Positions 25,588-33,472 are shown, counted from the stretch's first letter. The stretch: 64,000 nucleotides of DNA from Phenylobacterium sp. (GCF_022402485.1 NZ_JAKRSA010000020.1:124001-188000), one strand, 5' to 3'. Made by a program: numbers and translations. Notes: a model not told the origin generated them from the letters alone.

Positions 25588-26232
25588 CTACTCCGGATTG
25601 AGGGCCACATCGCCCGTGGCGAATCCCGCCGCCTGAGAGAGTGCATGATACCGCCGAATATAGTGCGCCTGGGCCAGGGAGGCGGTCAGCGGCTCAATGT
25701 GCAGATCGTAGCCCTTTGGCGGTGCCCCAAACAACTCGGTGGCTTCCTTGGCCGAAAACCCAGCGAGCTGGGTCGCCTCAAAATAGGCGCAGGCATGGTC
25801 GGCCCGTTTGATCAGGGTCTTGACTGGCGCTGGAGCCCTGGCGGGCAAGCCAAACCTCACATGGATCGCCCCCTCCAGACGCTCCTCGAACTGCTTGTAG
25901 TCGAGACCAAGCGCCTGCTTGAACGGCGAGATCATGTCGCCGATGACGTATTCGGCCGCGTCATGCAGAAGAGCCGCCAGCCGCCAGCGGGGTTCGATAT
26001 TGGGCTGCAGGTGGGCGACGATCTCTTCGACCACCATGGAATGCTGCGCCACTGAGAAGGCGTGCTCCCCCACGGTCTGGCCATTCCACCGCGCCACCCG
26101 CGCCAGGCCGTGCGCGATATCCTCCACCTCGATGTCCATGGGCGAGGGATCCAGCAGGTCCAGGCGACGTCCCGACAGCATGCGTTGCCAGGCGCGAGGT
26201 TCGCGGGGTCTGCCACGCAGCCCTTTCGTCAT
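25588..26232 (-). CDS. HD-domain phosphohydrolase (YfbR-like)
   Basis: The 214-residue protein shows the HD metal-binding pattern: His57 (GEHAFSVAQHS), His90-Asp91 (LLHDAAEYVIGD) and a later Asp (KRADHACAYFEA). YfbR relatives are 5'-deoxynucleotidases that remove phosphate from dNMPs. That activity is likely but not shown. It heads an operon with a cysteine phosphatase and an NrtR-like regulator, which suggests a link to nucleotide or NAD turnover. The start ATG at 26232 is the first in frame. Confidence 0.85.
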   Translation of the reverse strand: MTKGLRGRPREPRAWQRMLSGRRLDLLDPSPMDIEVEDIAHGLARVARWNGQTVGEHAFSVAQHSMVVEEIVAHLQPNIEPRWRLAALLHDAAEYVIGDMISPFKQALGLDYKQFEERLEGAIHVRFGLPARAPAPVKTLIKRADHACAYFEATQLAGFSAKEATELFGAPPKGYDLHIEPLTASLAQAHYIRRYHALSQAAGFATGDVALNPE

Positions 26233-26281
26233 CGAAGCGTTCCTTCCACACTGCCACGGTCAAGCCTGTTGGATTTGGGCA

Positions 26282-26295
26282 TTGGCACAGATCAA
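26282..26295. promoter_or_regulatory. FNR/FixK-like box upstream of uspA gene
   Basis: TTGGC-ACAG-ATCAA resembles the FNR/FixK palindrome TTGAT-N4-ATCAA: the right half is perfect and the left matches 3 of 5. It lies 53 nt before the universal stress protein start. FNR-type regulators commonly control such genes under low oxygen, which supports the call. Confidence 0.4.
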
Positions 26296-26348
26296 TGCAC
26301 GCTTCGATGGGCAGACGCATCATCGTGGCCTGTGAAAAGGGGAAGCAA

Positions 26349-27161
26349 ATGACCTGGGCGAGAATCATGGCCCCGCTGTCGGGGAGCGAAGGTGACAAGG
26401 CCGTGCTTGAGGCCGGTGCTACCGTGGCCGGTGCCTTCGGCGCGCAGCTTTCGGCCGTCTACACCCCTGCCGATGTGGCTGATGTCATGCCGTGGATGGG
26501 GGAAGGCTTTATGGGCGGGGTCCAGGCCACAGCGCTGGAGTCCCTCAAACAGGCTGCCGCAGTGGGCGAAACCAAGGCGCGAGCTTCGGTTGAGGCTCTG
26601 GCCTTTGAGAACAAGGCCTTTCTGGCGCTACAGACCCCGGTTTGGGCCAATCTTTCCGCAGAGAGCCGCCTGGCCGATGTGGTGGTTTTCAATGATGAGC
26701 CCGGCCGCGGCCGTGGTCCATTGGCCGAGGCCTTCCAGGAAGTGCTCGCCGACGAGCAGCGCCCGGTGATTATCGCCCGGCCAGGTCTTAAGATCGGCGG
26801 CGTCGTCGCAGTGGCCTGGGATGGCGGCAAGGAAGCCTCAAGAGCCGCCCGACAGGCCGTGCCCCTGTTGCAGAAGGCCAGCAGGGTCGTGATCCTGACG
26901 GCACCCCGGGCCACAACCCGAGCCCTCGATCCGGCCCGCCTCCAGGCCTATTACGCCGCCCGGGGCGTCACAGCCGAGTTTGAGATGCTGCCAGACTCCG
27001 GCGAGGCGGCCCCAATGCTGCTCTATGCCGCCCAGAAGGCCGGGGCCGATATCATGGTGGCCGGCGCTTTCGGCCACCCGAGGCTGCAGGAGTTCATCTT
27101 CGGCGGCACCACCCGGTCGCTCCTGGCAGCAGACTCACCGTCCCTGTTCCTGTCACATTGA
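26349..27161 (+). CDS. Universal stress protein (tandem UspA domains)
   Basis: A 270-residue protein with two Usp domains. The first (about 1-140) begins MTWARIMAPLSGSEGDKAVLE. The second (about 150-270) begins VVAVAWDGGKEASRAARQA and ends with the ATP-binding-type motif GAFGHPRLQEFIFGGTTRSLL, matching G-x2-G-x9-G(S/T). Such proteins bind ATP and support stress survival. The ATG at 26349 has GGGGAAG about 4 nt upstream; the frame is open further upstream but that part has no Usp similarity. The possible FNR/FixK box and a small co-transcribed gene suggest microaerobic expression. Confidence 0.9.
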   Translation: MTWARIMAPLSGSEGDKAVLEAGATVAGAFGAQLSAVYTPADVADVMPWMGEGFMGGVQATALESLKQAAAVGETKARASVEALAFENKAFLALQTPVWANLSAESRLADVVVFNDEPGRGRGPLAEAFQEVLADEQRPVIIARPGLKIGGVVAVAWDGGKEASRAARQAVPLLQKASRVVILTAPRATTRALDPARLQAYYAARGVTAEFEMLPDSGEAAPMLLYAAQKAGADIMVAGAFGHPRLQEFIFGGTTRSLLAADSPSLFLSH

Positions 27162-27175
27162 GTACGAGGTCGACC

Positions 27176-27547
27176 ATGACCCTTTCACGCATCGTCATGC
27201 GGCTGGCCCGCAATCCCGGCACTGAGTTCGCCGGAGGCGACGACCACAGGGGATACAGCCTGACAGCGCCCCTGACCGCCGACGGTTTCCTGGATGAGGC
27301 CGCCTATGGTGCCAGAAAGGCCGAGTGCGTCGTGCGCCGCTTTGCCCCAGATGAAGCAGCGGCCGATGGGCGTCTGGCCCGGCGGGGGCGGCATTGGTTC
27401 TTCGACTACGATGCTGCCGATACCGACGATGACGAGCCGGTCCATCGTCTGGGGGAGCATCGCTTTGCGATCGGGGAATACGTCACCGTTACCGATGAAG
27501 ACGGTCGGCCTCTGACCTACAAGGTGATGGAGGTCGTGGCGGCCTGA
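27176..27547 (+). CDS. Small conserved-type protein of unknown function downstream of uspA
   Basis: A 123-residue protein (MTLSRIVMRLARNPG...). ATG 27176 has GAGG 6 nt upstream and starts 14 nt after the Usp stop, so it is probably co-transcribed. The sequence is acidic and soluble, with a GGDDHRGYSLTAPL segment near residue 20 and a C-terminal beta-rich part (FAIGEYVTVTDEDGRPLTYKV). I do not recognise a domain. Position behind a Usp gene with an FNR/FixK-like box suggests a low-oxygen or stress role, by inference only. Confidence 0.75.
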   Translation: MTLSRIVMRLARNPGTEFAGGDDHRGYSLTAPLTADGFLDEAAYGARKAECVVRRFAPDEAAADGRLARRGRHWFFDYDAADTDDDEPVHRLGEHRFAIGEYVTVTDEDGRPLTYKVMEVVAA

Positions 27548-27553
27548 GACCAG

Positions 27554-27576
27554 GGCGGGGTCAATCAGACCCCGCC
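27554..27576. terminator. Bidirectional stem-loop between convergent genes
   Basis: GGCGGGGTC (27554-27562) pairs perfectly with GACCCCGCC (27568-27576) around AATCA. It sits 7 nt after the uspA-linked gene and overlaps the last codons of the convergent lipoprotein gene. There is no T-run on either side, so termination is inferred from position. Confidence 0.5.
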
Positions 27577-28356
27577 ATTGTCCCGTACCAGGTCCTGGAT
27601 GTCCTCCAGGATCTCGCCTTTTTCATGCTCAGTGGCGGACGTCACCAGGGCCACGGTCAGGGGCCCCGTCTTGGGGCCGCCGGCCTCGAGGCCGACATAG
27701 GTGGTTCCCGCAGGTTGCCGTCCGCCAGCCAAAATATAGGTGGCGCGGATTCCCCGGCGTTCCCGGGACAGGGCCTCTCCGCGCAGACGCACCTCTCGGT
27801 AGACCTGGACGGTGGCTCCGTCTTCAGAGGCGTCGATATTGATGGGGCCAATCCGAACCTGGGCCTGGTCCTCATTGGCGTCGATCTTGACCCCGGGCAT
27901 GTTGATGCTGACGGCCTCGTCAGTGGCGTCGATTTTTCCGACGGGAAGGGACATCTCAACCGTCACGTCTTCGCCGCCGGCGTCCGCTTTGGCTTGAGCG
28001 ATGGCCTGGTTCGCCAGGTTGACCGCTACAGTGAGCTCTTGATCAGCCTGGACAGCGCTTGCCGTTGTCGCCAACCCAGCTGGCGGTGCCGCAGCCTCGA
28101 GCTCAGCCTGCAGTTTCGCCAGCACCGCCATGGGATCTCCGCCGGTAACAGGTACCAGGCGCAACTCCACATTGGCCCCATCCTGCGTGCGATACTGGCA
28201 GGTCTGGCCGTCGTCGGACTGGCTTATGCGGGTGAGTTCGCCCTTGGTCTCGGGGCAGTTCAGGCGACCGGTCGTCGCTGCGGACTCTGGCGTCTGCGCA
28301 CAGCCCGCCAGGGCCAGAGCCGCACCAACAGCACCTGCCATCATCAGAGTCTTCAT
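27565..28356 (-). CDS. Lipoprotein of unknown function
   Basis: The 263-residue product has a lipoprotein signal, MKTLMMAGAVGAALALAGC, with the lipidated Cys at 19. The rest is soluble, with alternating Ile/Asp-rich strands in the middle (INMPGVKIDANEDQAQVRIGPINI), suggestive of a repeated beta structure related to polymer-forming or adhesin-like folds. Start 28356 has GGGAG 7 nt upstream; longer in-frame sequence overlaps the moxR gene and is ignored. It is 79 nt downstream of moxR on the same strand and may be co-transcribed with it. Confidence 0.8.
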   Translation of the reverse strand: MKTLMMAGAVGAALALAGCAQTPESAATTGRLNCPETKGELTRISQSDDGQTCQYRTQDGANVELRLVPVTGGDPMAVLAKLQAELEAAAPPAGLATTASAVQADQELTVAVNLANQAIAQAKADAGGEDVTVEMSLPVGKIDATDEAVSINMPGVKIDANEDQAQVRIGPINIDASEDGATVQVYREVRLRGEALSRERRGIRATYILAGGRQPAGTTYVGLEAGGPKTGPLTVALVTSATEHEKGEILEDIQDLVRDNGGV

Positions 28357-28435
28357 CCGGTCGCTCCCGTATCTCGTCGGGCGACGGTGTACGGGAGCGA
28401 CCAAGAGGTCGAGTGAAATCGCGGTAAGTTTCCGA

Positions 28436-29305
28436 CTACTGGCCGGGGCGAGAGCCTGTACCCTCGCGCCGCGCCAGGAAGGCCAGCCGCTCAAACAGGT
28501 GCACATCCTGCTCGTTCTTGAGCAGGGCACCATGCAGGGGCGGGATCAGCTTGGTGGGATCGCGCTCCTTCAGCGCGTCGGCATCGATATCCTCAACCAT
28601 CAACAGCTTGAGCCAGTCGAGCAGCTCAGAGGTGGAGGGCTTCTTCTTGAGGCCCGGAACCTTGCGCATGTCGTAGAAAATGCGCAGGGCCTCGGCGACC
28701 AGCTTCTGCTTGATCCCGGGATAATGCACTTCGACGATCTGGTTCATCGTGTCGGCATCGGGGAAGCGGATGTAGTGGAAGAAGCAGCGGCGCAGGAAGG
28801 CGTCCGGCAGCTCTTTCTCGTTGTTGGAGGTAATGATCACGATGGGGCGGATCGCCGCCTTGATCGTCTCATTGGTCTCGTAGACGTAGAATTCCATCCG
28901 ATCGAGCTCCTGCAGGAGGTCGTTGGGGAATTCGATGTCGGCCTTGTCGATTTCGTCGATCAGCAGGACGGGGCGCTTGGGGGCGTCAAAGGCTTCCCAG
29001 AGCTTGCCCTTCTTGATGTAGTTCTTCACGTCCTTGACCCGCTCGTCGCCGAGCTGGCTGTCGCGCAGGCGGGTGACGGCGTCGTACTCATAAAGGCCCT
29101 GATGGGCCTTGGTGGTCGACTTGATGTGCCAGGTGATCAGCTCGGCATCGAGGGCCTTGGCGATCTCATAGGCCAGCACCGTCTTGCCGGTGCCAGGCTC
29201 ACCCTTAATCAGCAGGGGACGTTCAAGGGCGACCGCCGCGTTGACGGCGACCTTCAAATCTTCTGTGGCGACGTAATCGTCTGTGCCTTCGAAACGCTCG
29301 GCCAT
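28436..29305 (-). CDS. MoxR-family AAA+ ATPase
   Basis: The 289-residue AAA+ protein has Walker A GEPGTGKT (35-42), Walker B LLIDEID (114-120), sensor-1-type ITSNNEKELPDAFLRRC and a C-terminal lid. MoxR proteins act as chaperones that insert cofactors or activate partner complexes, usually beside a von Willebrand A domain protein. No such partner gene lies next to it here; the neighbours are a lipoprotein (downstream) and FlmG (upstream). The start ATG at 29305 has GGGAG 5 nt upstream; upstream in-frame codons have no conserved features. Confidence 0.9.
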   Translation of the reverse strand: MAERFEGTDDYVATEDLKVAVNAAVALERPLLIKGEPGTGKTVLAYEIAKALDAELITWHIKSTTKAHQGLYEYDAVTRLRDSQLGDERVKDVKNYIKKGKLWEAFDAPKRPVLLIDEIDKADIEFPNDLLQELDRMEFYVYETNETIKAAIRPIVIITSNNEKELPDAFLRRCFFHYIRFPDADTMNQIVEVHYPGIKQKLVAEALRIFYDMRKVPGLKKKPSTSELLDWLKLLMVEDIDADALKERDPTKLIPPLHGALLKNEQDVHLFERLAFLARREGTGSRPGQ

Positions 29306-29465
29306 ATGGGCTCCCAATGTCCGCGGGTTCAATGGGGCCCGCGTTCGAACAAATGTTTCAACTGACGCCAACCTAAAGGGCGGCGCGGGACATTCAAGCG
29401 GCTTGAGCGTTCAGGGCCACCTTGAAGCGTGTATCCGTCGCTTGGGCGAGGGAGCCTGCGGGGCT

Positions 29466-31280
29466 TCAGGTGAGATCGGAGCGACGCAGGACAGGGCCAT
29501 CGGGCTGGCCCAGGGCTGCGGCCATCTCTGACAGCATAGGCGTCCAGTCGCCCAGGGCCTTGGCGGTGAACACCCGCATCTGCGGATACCAGGGGTAATG
29601 GTCACTGCCCAAGCGCGGCCAGGCGCCGGGCGCCGAAGTGATCCAGGCATTGGCTCCGCAGGCGCCGGCAAGGTTCACCGTGGCGTTGGGAAAGCCGATG
29701 ACCAGATCGAGGGCGCAGGTCAGGGCGGCGATCTCGTCCAGATCCTGCTTCAGGTCGATGCCTGGCGGAGTCCAAATTTCCACGCCCATTTCGCGCCGCG
29801 CCTGCTCAAGTTCCGCCGCGCAGTCGCCGTACTGCAGATTGATGAAGCTGATTCCCGGAACCGACAGGACCTCTTTCCAGGCCTCGAAGGCCGAGAAATA
29901 GCGCCGGCGGGCCCCGTTCATCAGCCCGCTCTTCCACAACAGCCCGACCCTGAGCCCGGCTGGTGCTGCGTCCAGCACCTGTCTCCAATGGGCGATCCGG
30001 TCTGGCGCTGGCGTCAGATAGGCAGGCCTGGCTGGGAAGGCCTGTACCGAGCGGCGAAAGCGGCGCAGCAGGGAGCCCATCGGGGCCCAAAGCTCAGGCG
30101 GCGAATCTTCGGCGAGGAAGGGTGCCAGCCGCACCGAGCGACCCGCCACCGCAAAGGTGGCGTGCGCACCTACGATGGCGGTGGGGAAGCTCCGTTGAAA
30201 CAGCGGCACGAGCCTGGCTTCCACCGCCAGGGTCAGGCGTCCGGCAGGCCCCAGGGCCTCGATCAGATCTGGAATGAGGTTGGCGAACATCACCTCGTCC
30301 CCCAGCCCTTGTTCGCCGAACACCAGAAGGGAGCGCCCGGCCAGATCATGATCGGGGGTCCAGGGCGCGCCGGGGGACTGAAACTGTGTGCAATCGGCAA
30401 ACTGCGGGTGCAGGCGGGCCTCATAATCGTCCCAACCCTCGCCCGTGCGCCCGAGCTCCATCAGGATAGTGGCGCGCGACAGCCGCATCATCTCGCGCTC
30501 ATCGGCGGCTGAGGTTGCGGCCAGGGCAATATCGCAGTCGGCCAGGGCACCTTCCGCATCACCCAGGGAGAGGCGGACATTGCCCCGATTATACTGAGCC
30601 TTGGGAAAGGCGGGCTGCAGGCGAAGGGCCTCGTCGAAGAAGGTGTGCGCGGCCTCCAAATCCCCCTGTTCGGTGACGATGGTGCCGAGCGTGTTCCAGG
30701 GCATGGCCGCGCCAGGATTGGCTTCGATGGCGGGGCGCAGGATCTCGATGGCTTCCTCGGCGCGATCCTGATCGCGGATGGCGCAGGCGAGATTGTTGGC
30801 CCCTTCAGCATGGTTGGGCTTGGCGGCCAGAAAGTGCCGGAACAGTTTTTCGGCCTGGGCTTTCATCCCCATGCGGAAGGCCAACCGCCCCAGATCGTTG
30901 GCCACATCTGCCTGGTTTGGCAGCAGGGCCAGCGCCGATTCATAGCAGGTGATGGAGCTGACGAAGTCGCCCGCTCGCTCCCGGGCAATGGCCAGCAGGT
31001 ACCAGGCAAAGCCATTGCGCTCGTCGTGCTCGAGGGCCTGGAGGGCCAATCGGCCGCCGGTCTCAAAATCCTCGGCCTCCAGGGCGAGCACAGCGCGATT
31101 CAAGAGTGGCTCGATCGCCAGGGCTTTCAGCTCACTCATGGCGGCGTTCAGCCGCGCCAGAGCGTCATGCGAGCCGGCCATACCCATGGCGTCGGCGGCT
31201 CGGCTGGGATTGATCGGCGTGGCTTGGCCGGCGGAAAGGGCGATAGCCGATGTCTCGCCAGTCCGGCTTGGGCGCGTCAT
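29466..31280 (-). CDS. flmG: FlmG-type flagellin glycosyltransferase (TPR + GT-B fusion)
   Basis: This 604-residue protein has tetratricopeptide repeats over about residues 45-250 and a C-terminal glycosyltransferase-like domain (about 300-600; LLVFGEQGLGDEVMFANLIP, VGLLWKSG, LDLVIGFPNATVNLAG). Caulobacter FlmG (FlbA in older work) has this architecture: the TPR part binds flagellin and the C-terminal part transfers pseudaminic acid to Ser/Thr. Assignment here rests on architecture plus position next to flbT-flaF-flagellins. Start ATG 31280 has GGAG 6 nt upstream. It is divergent from flbT across a 197-nt region. No pseudaminic acid synthesis genes are in the window. Confidence 0.82.
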   Translation of the reverse strand: MTRPSRTGETSAIALSAGQATPINPSRAADAMGMAGSHDALARLNAAMSELKALAIEPLLNRAVLALEAEDFETGGRLALQALEHDERNGFAWYLLAIARERAGDFVSSITCYESALALLPNQADVANDLGRLAFRMGMKAQAEKLFRHFLAAKPNHAEGANNLACAIRDQDRAEEAIEILRPAIEANPGAAMPWNTLGTIVTEQGDLEAAHTFFDEALRLQPAFPKAQYNRGNVRLSLGDAEGALADCDIALAATSAADEREMMRLSRATILMELGRTGEGWDDYEARLHPQFADCTQFQSPGAPWTPDHDLAGRSLLVFGEQGLGDEVMFANLIPDLIEALGPAGRLTLAVEARLVPLFQRSFPTAIVGAHATFAVAGRSVRLAPFLAEDSPPELWAPMGSLLRRFRRSVQAFPARPAYLTPAPDRIAHWRQVLDAAPAGLRVGLLWKSGLMNGARRRYFSAFEAWKEVLSVPGISFINLQYGDCAAELEQARREMGVEIWTPPGIDLKQDLDEIAALTCALDLVIGFPNATVNLAGACGANAWITSAPGAWPRLGSDHYPWYPQMRVFTAKALGDWTPMLSEMAAALGQPDGPVLRRSDLT

Positions 31281-31330
31281 CCCCGACTCCAATTGATGCG
31301 TGAACCTGTGGATGCTTCGCGCAATTATGG

Positions 31331-31345
31331 TTACCCCTTACTTAA
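31331..31345. promoter_or_regulatory. CtrA-like box between flmG and flbT
   Basis: TTAC-CCCTTAC-TTAA matches the CtrA consensus TTAA-N7-TTAA with one mismatch and exact spacing, in the divergent flmG/flbT region. CtrA is the master regulator of flagellar genes in Caulobacterales. A single near-match of low complexity is weak evidence. Confidence 0.3.
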
Positions 31346-31477
31346 GCGCGGCCTTCCGCCGCAGGACGAGCAATGGCTCGTTAACAGTCACCGCCTAGCT
31401 TGTGTTTGTCCGCGCGGTCTTTTCTTCTGAGGCCGGTCGGGCACAACGCGTCGGGGCGCGCACATAGGGGTCAAGCA

Positions 31478-31903
31478 TTGCCGCTCAAGCTGTCGCTGAA
31501 GCCAGGCGAGAAGTTCGTTTTAAACGGCGCTGTCGTTCAAAACGGCGATCGTCGCTCAACCTTGGTGCTCCAGAACAAGGCATCTGTTCTTCGTGAGAAG
31601 GACATCATGCAGCAGGACGAAGTCACGACGCCAGCTCGGCGCGTCTATTTCCCCGTCATGATGATGTATCTGGATGAGGCCAGCGCTGAGCGTTATTACG
31701 ACGAATTTGTTCGACGTCTGTCGGAGTTCATGGGCGCGGTGCGTAATCCCGCGATCCTGGCCGAATGCGTTTCCATCTCCAAGCACGCCATGACGCGGGA
31801 ATACTACAAAGCCCTCATGCTGTGCCGCAAGCTTATCGACTACGAGGACGAGGTTTTAGGCAATGTCCCTACGAGCCTACCAGCAGGCGGCGCAGAGAGC
31901 TGA
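31478..31903 (+). CDS. flbT: Flagellum biosynthesis repressor FlbT
   Basis: This 141-residue protein ([20 protein letters not shown]...) matches FlbT in length and in its motifs: [33 protein letters not shown], and [12 protein letters not shown]. FlbT binds the flagellin mRNA leader and destabilises it or blocks translation until the hook is finished. The start is TTG at 31478, supported by AGGGG 7 nt upstream and by the family N-terminus; the upstream in-frame sequence is not FlbT-like. Its 3' end overlaps flaF by 41 bp, so the two are tightly coupled. A GC-rich terminator follows flaF. Confidence 0.94.
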   Translation: MPLKLSLKPGEKFVLNGAVVQNGDRRSTLVLQNKASVLREKDIMQQDEVTTPARRVYFPVMMMYLDEASAERYYDEFVRRLSEFMGAVRNPAILAECVSISKHAMTREYYKALMLCRKLIDYEDEVLGNVPTSLPAGGAES

Positions 31904-32228
31904 GTCCCCGCGCGAGGCAGAGTACCGCCTCTTCGCCCAGGTGACCCGTGCCCTCATTGAAGCGTCAAAAGCCGACCCGTTTGACTTCGGGACCCGCGCC
32001 GACGCCCTGGACTGGAACCGACGCCTATGGATGGCGCTCGGGGAAGACTGCGCCAACGCGGACAACAACCTGCCTGAGTCCCTGCGCGCTCAGATCATTT
32101 CGCTGAGCATCTGGGTTCAGAAGCACACCAGCGCGGTAATCCGGCGAGAAGATGATTTTGAAGCCCTGATCGATGTGAACCGCATCATTATGCAGGGGCT
32201 GTCTCCCAATGCCGCTGAGGCGGCCTGA
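31863..32228 (+). CDS. flaF: Flagellar biosynthesis regulator FlaF
   Basis: The 121-residue protein ([20 protein letters not shown]...) matches FlaF, including [14 protein letters not shown] and [11 protein letters not shown]. FlaF acts opposite to FlbT, promoting flagellin translation and secretion, and is thought to work as a flagellin chaperone. The ATG at 31863 lies inside the end of flbT in another frame; the 41-bp overlap means its ribosome binding site is within flbT coding sequence (AGGTTTTAGGCA, with AGG about 4 nt before the ATG). A strong terminator at 32259 ends the flbT-flaF unit. Confidence 0.93.
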   Translation: MSLRAYQQAAQRAESPREAEYRLFAQVTRALIEASKADPFDFGTRADALDWNRRLWMALGEDCANADNNLPESLRAQIISLSIWVQKHTSAVIRREDDFEALIDVNRIIMQGLSPNAAEAA

Positions 32229-32258
32229 GGCGCATATCCCGCCCCTGGAGCTGTGAAG

Positions 32259-32285
32259 GGCCCGGCCGTCGCGCCGGGCCTTTTT
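32259..32285 (+). terminator. Intrinsic terminator of flbT-flaF
   Basis: GGCCCGGC (32259-32266) pairs perfectly with GCCGGGCC (32273-32280), followed by TTTTT (32281-32285), 31 nt past the flaF stop. Confidence 0.92.
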
Positions 32286-32310
32286 CGTTCTCGCACCATT
32301 GGTGCCGCAT

Positions 32311-32328
32311 GGGCAGATTTTGTCGGGG
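32311..32328. promoter_or_regulatory. Degenerate ftr-like FlbD site upstream of first flagellin promoter
   Basis: GGGC-AGATTTT-GTCGGGG follows the GGC-N7-GCC pattern seen three times before the second flagellin, with GTC instead of GCC in the right half. It lies about 110 nt upstream of the sigma-54 promoter at 32422, a normal place for an enhancer. Confidence 0.4.
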
Positions 32329-32421
32329 TCAATCCTGCCTTGTGGCGTATTGACGCGGCCGAGATCTCAAAAAAAACCAGATAAAACAAATATCTAAGTA
32401 GCGCCTGTGACGGCGCCTGGT

Positions 32422-32436
32422 TGGCGTGGCTATTGC
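32422..32436 (+). promoter_or_regulatory. Sigma-54 promoter of the first flagellin gene
   Basis: TGGCGTGGCTATTGC has both the -24 (TGGC) and -12 (TTGC) elements with exact GG-N10-GC spacing. Transcription would begin near 32448 and give a ~64-nt leader. The same arrangement, with nearly the same leader length, is present before the second flagellin. Confidence 0.85.
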
Positions 32437-32448
32437 GAGGACTACCTC

Positions 32449-32483
32449 GGGTCGAGAACGACCCACCGGCGAAAAATTGCCGG
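32449..32483 (+). promoter_or_regulatory. Tandem hairpins in the first flagellin leader; ftr-like palindrome
   Basis: The expected leader opens with a perfect stem GGGTCG-AGAA-CGACCC (32449-32464), followed after one base by CCGGCGAAAAATTGCCGG (32466-32483). The second palindrome also matches the ftr site recognised by FlbD. As DNA it could be a regulator site downstream of the start. As RNA it is the kind of leader structure that FlbT acts on. Confidence 0.65.
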
Positions 32484-32511
32484 TCTCCATTCCAGAACGG
32501 AAACCAACATA

Positions 32512-33339
32512 ATGAACTCGGTCAACACCAACGTCGGCGCCATGGTGGCGCTGCAAAACCTCAACAAGACCAACTCGGATCTCGGCACCACTCAGAACAG
32601 GATCAACACTGGCCTGAAAGTCGCCAGCGCTAAGGACAATGGCGCTATCTGGGCCATCGCCCAGAACCAGCGGTCCAACTCCGGCGCGCTGAATGCCGTC
32701 AAGGAATCCCTTTCGCGGTCAATCTCGACTGTGGACGTGGCGCTCTCGGCGGGTGAAGGCGTCTCTGATCTGCTTCTGCAGATGAAGGAGAAGGCCCTCG
32801 CGGCTTCCGACACCACCCTGGATACGGCCAGCCGTACGGCCCTGAACGATGACTTCAAGGCCTTGCGCGACCAGATCACCAAGGTGGTCACCAATGCCGT
32901 GTTCAACGGCGCCAACATGATCACGGCCACCACGCCGACTACGGTCGCGGCGCTTGCCAGCGCTGATGGGGTGAACAAGATCACGGTGGCGGCGCAGAAC
33001 CTGGCGCTTGGTGGAGCCAATGTGACGATTGCGGCGACGGCTTCCATTGCGACCCAGACGACGGCTGCGGCGATGATCGCCACGATCAACACCTCGATCG
33101 GCAACGTCTCGTCCGCTCTGTCCAAGCTGGGCACTGGCTCGAAGGCTCTGAACGCGCACCTGTCGTTCGTCGGCAAGCTGCAAGATTCTATCGATGCCGG
33201 GGTGGGCAATCTGGTCGACGCCGACCTGGCCAAGGAAAGCGCCAAGCTCCAGTCGCTGCAGACCAAGCAGCAGCTGGGCATTCAGGCTCTGTCCATCGCC
33301 AACCAGTCGTCGAGCTCGCTGCTCTCGCTGTTCCGTTAA
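32512..33339 (+). CDS. Flagellin (first tandem copy)
   Basis: This 275-residue flagellin has the conserved N-terminal ([34 protein letters not shown]) and C-terminal ([35 protein letters not shown]) coiled-coil regions that pack the filament core. Only a short variable middle (about 140-200), rich in Thr, Ala and Ser, lies between them. Those Ser/Thr residues are likely FlmG targets. It is secreted by the flagellar export apparatus without a signal peptide. The start ATG 32512 is set by homology; the ribosome binding site is weak (GGAA 10 nt upstream), in keeping with leader-controlled translation. It is ~90% identical to the next flagellin. Confidence 0.95.
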   Translation: MNSVNTNVGAMVALQNLNKTNSDLGTTQNRINTGLKVASAKDNGAIWAIAQNQRSNSGALNAVKESLSRSISTVDVALSAGEGVSDLLLQMKEKALAASDTTLDTASRTALNDDFKALRDQITKVVTNAVFNGANMITATTPTTVAALASADGVNKITVAAQNLALGGANVTIAATASIATQTTAAAMIATINTSIGNVSSALSKLGTGSKALNAHLSFVGKLQDSIDAGVGNLVDADLAKESAKLQSLQTKQQLGIQALSIANQSSSSLLSLFR

Positions 33340-33348
33340 GGTCTTGAA

Positions 33349-33385
33349 GCCGGACGGCGCGTCTGCGCCGTCCGGCAGACTTTTT
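33349..33385 (+). terminator. Intrinsic terminator of the first flagellin
   Basis: A perfect 12-bp stem, GCCGGACGGCGC (33349-33360) with GCGCCGTCCGGC (33365-33376) around GTCT, followed by AGACTTTTT, begins 9 nt after the stop. Confidence 0.95.
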
Positions 33386-33400
33386 ACCGGGCCTTTGCCG

Positions 33401-33472
33401 CCCGGCGATTTCTGCCGGGTGCTGGTCGGCAGTTTCTGCCCAGCGCCCGATCTCTCGGCAAAATCTGCCGAG
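33401..33472. promoter_or_regulatory. Three ftr-like palindromes (FlbD enhancer) before the second flagellin
   Basis: Three sites of form GGC-N7-GCC occur in 72 nt: CCCGGC-GATTTCT-GCCGGG (33401-33419), GGC-AGTTTCT-GCC (33428-33440) and CTCGGC-AAAATCT-GCCGAG (33454-33472). All three share the 7-nt A/T-rich centre ending in TCT. They lie about 75-145 nt upstream of the sigma-54 promoter at 33546, where an FlbD enhancer array is expected in Caulobacter-type flagellin genes. Confidence 0.75.
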
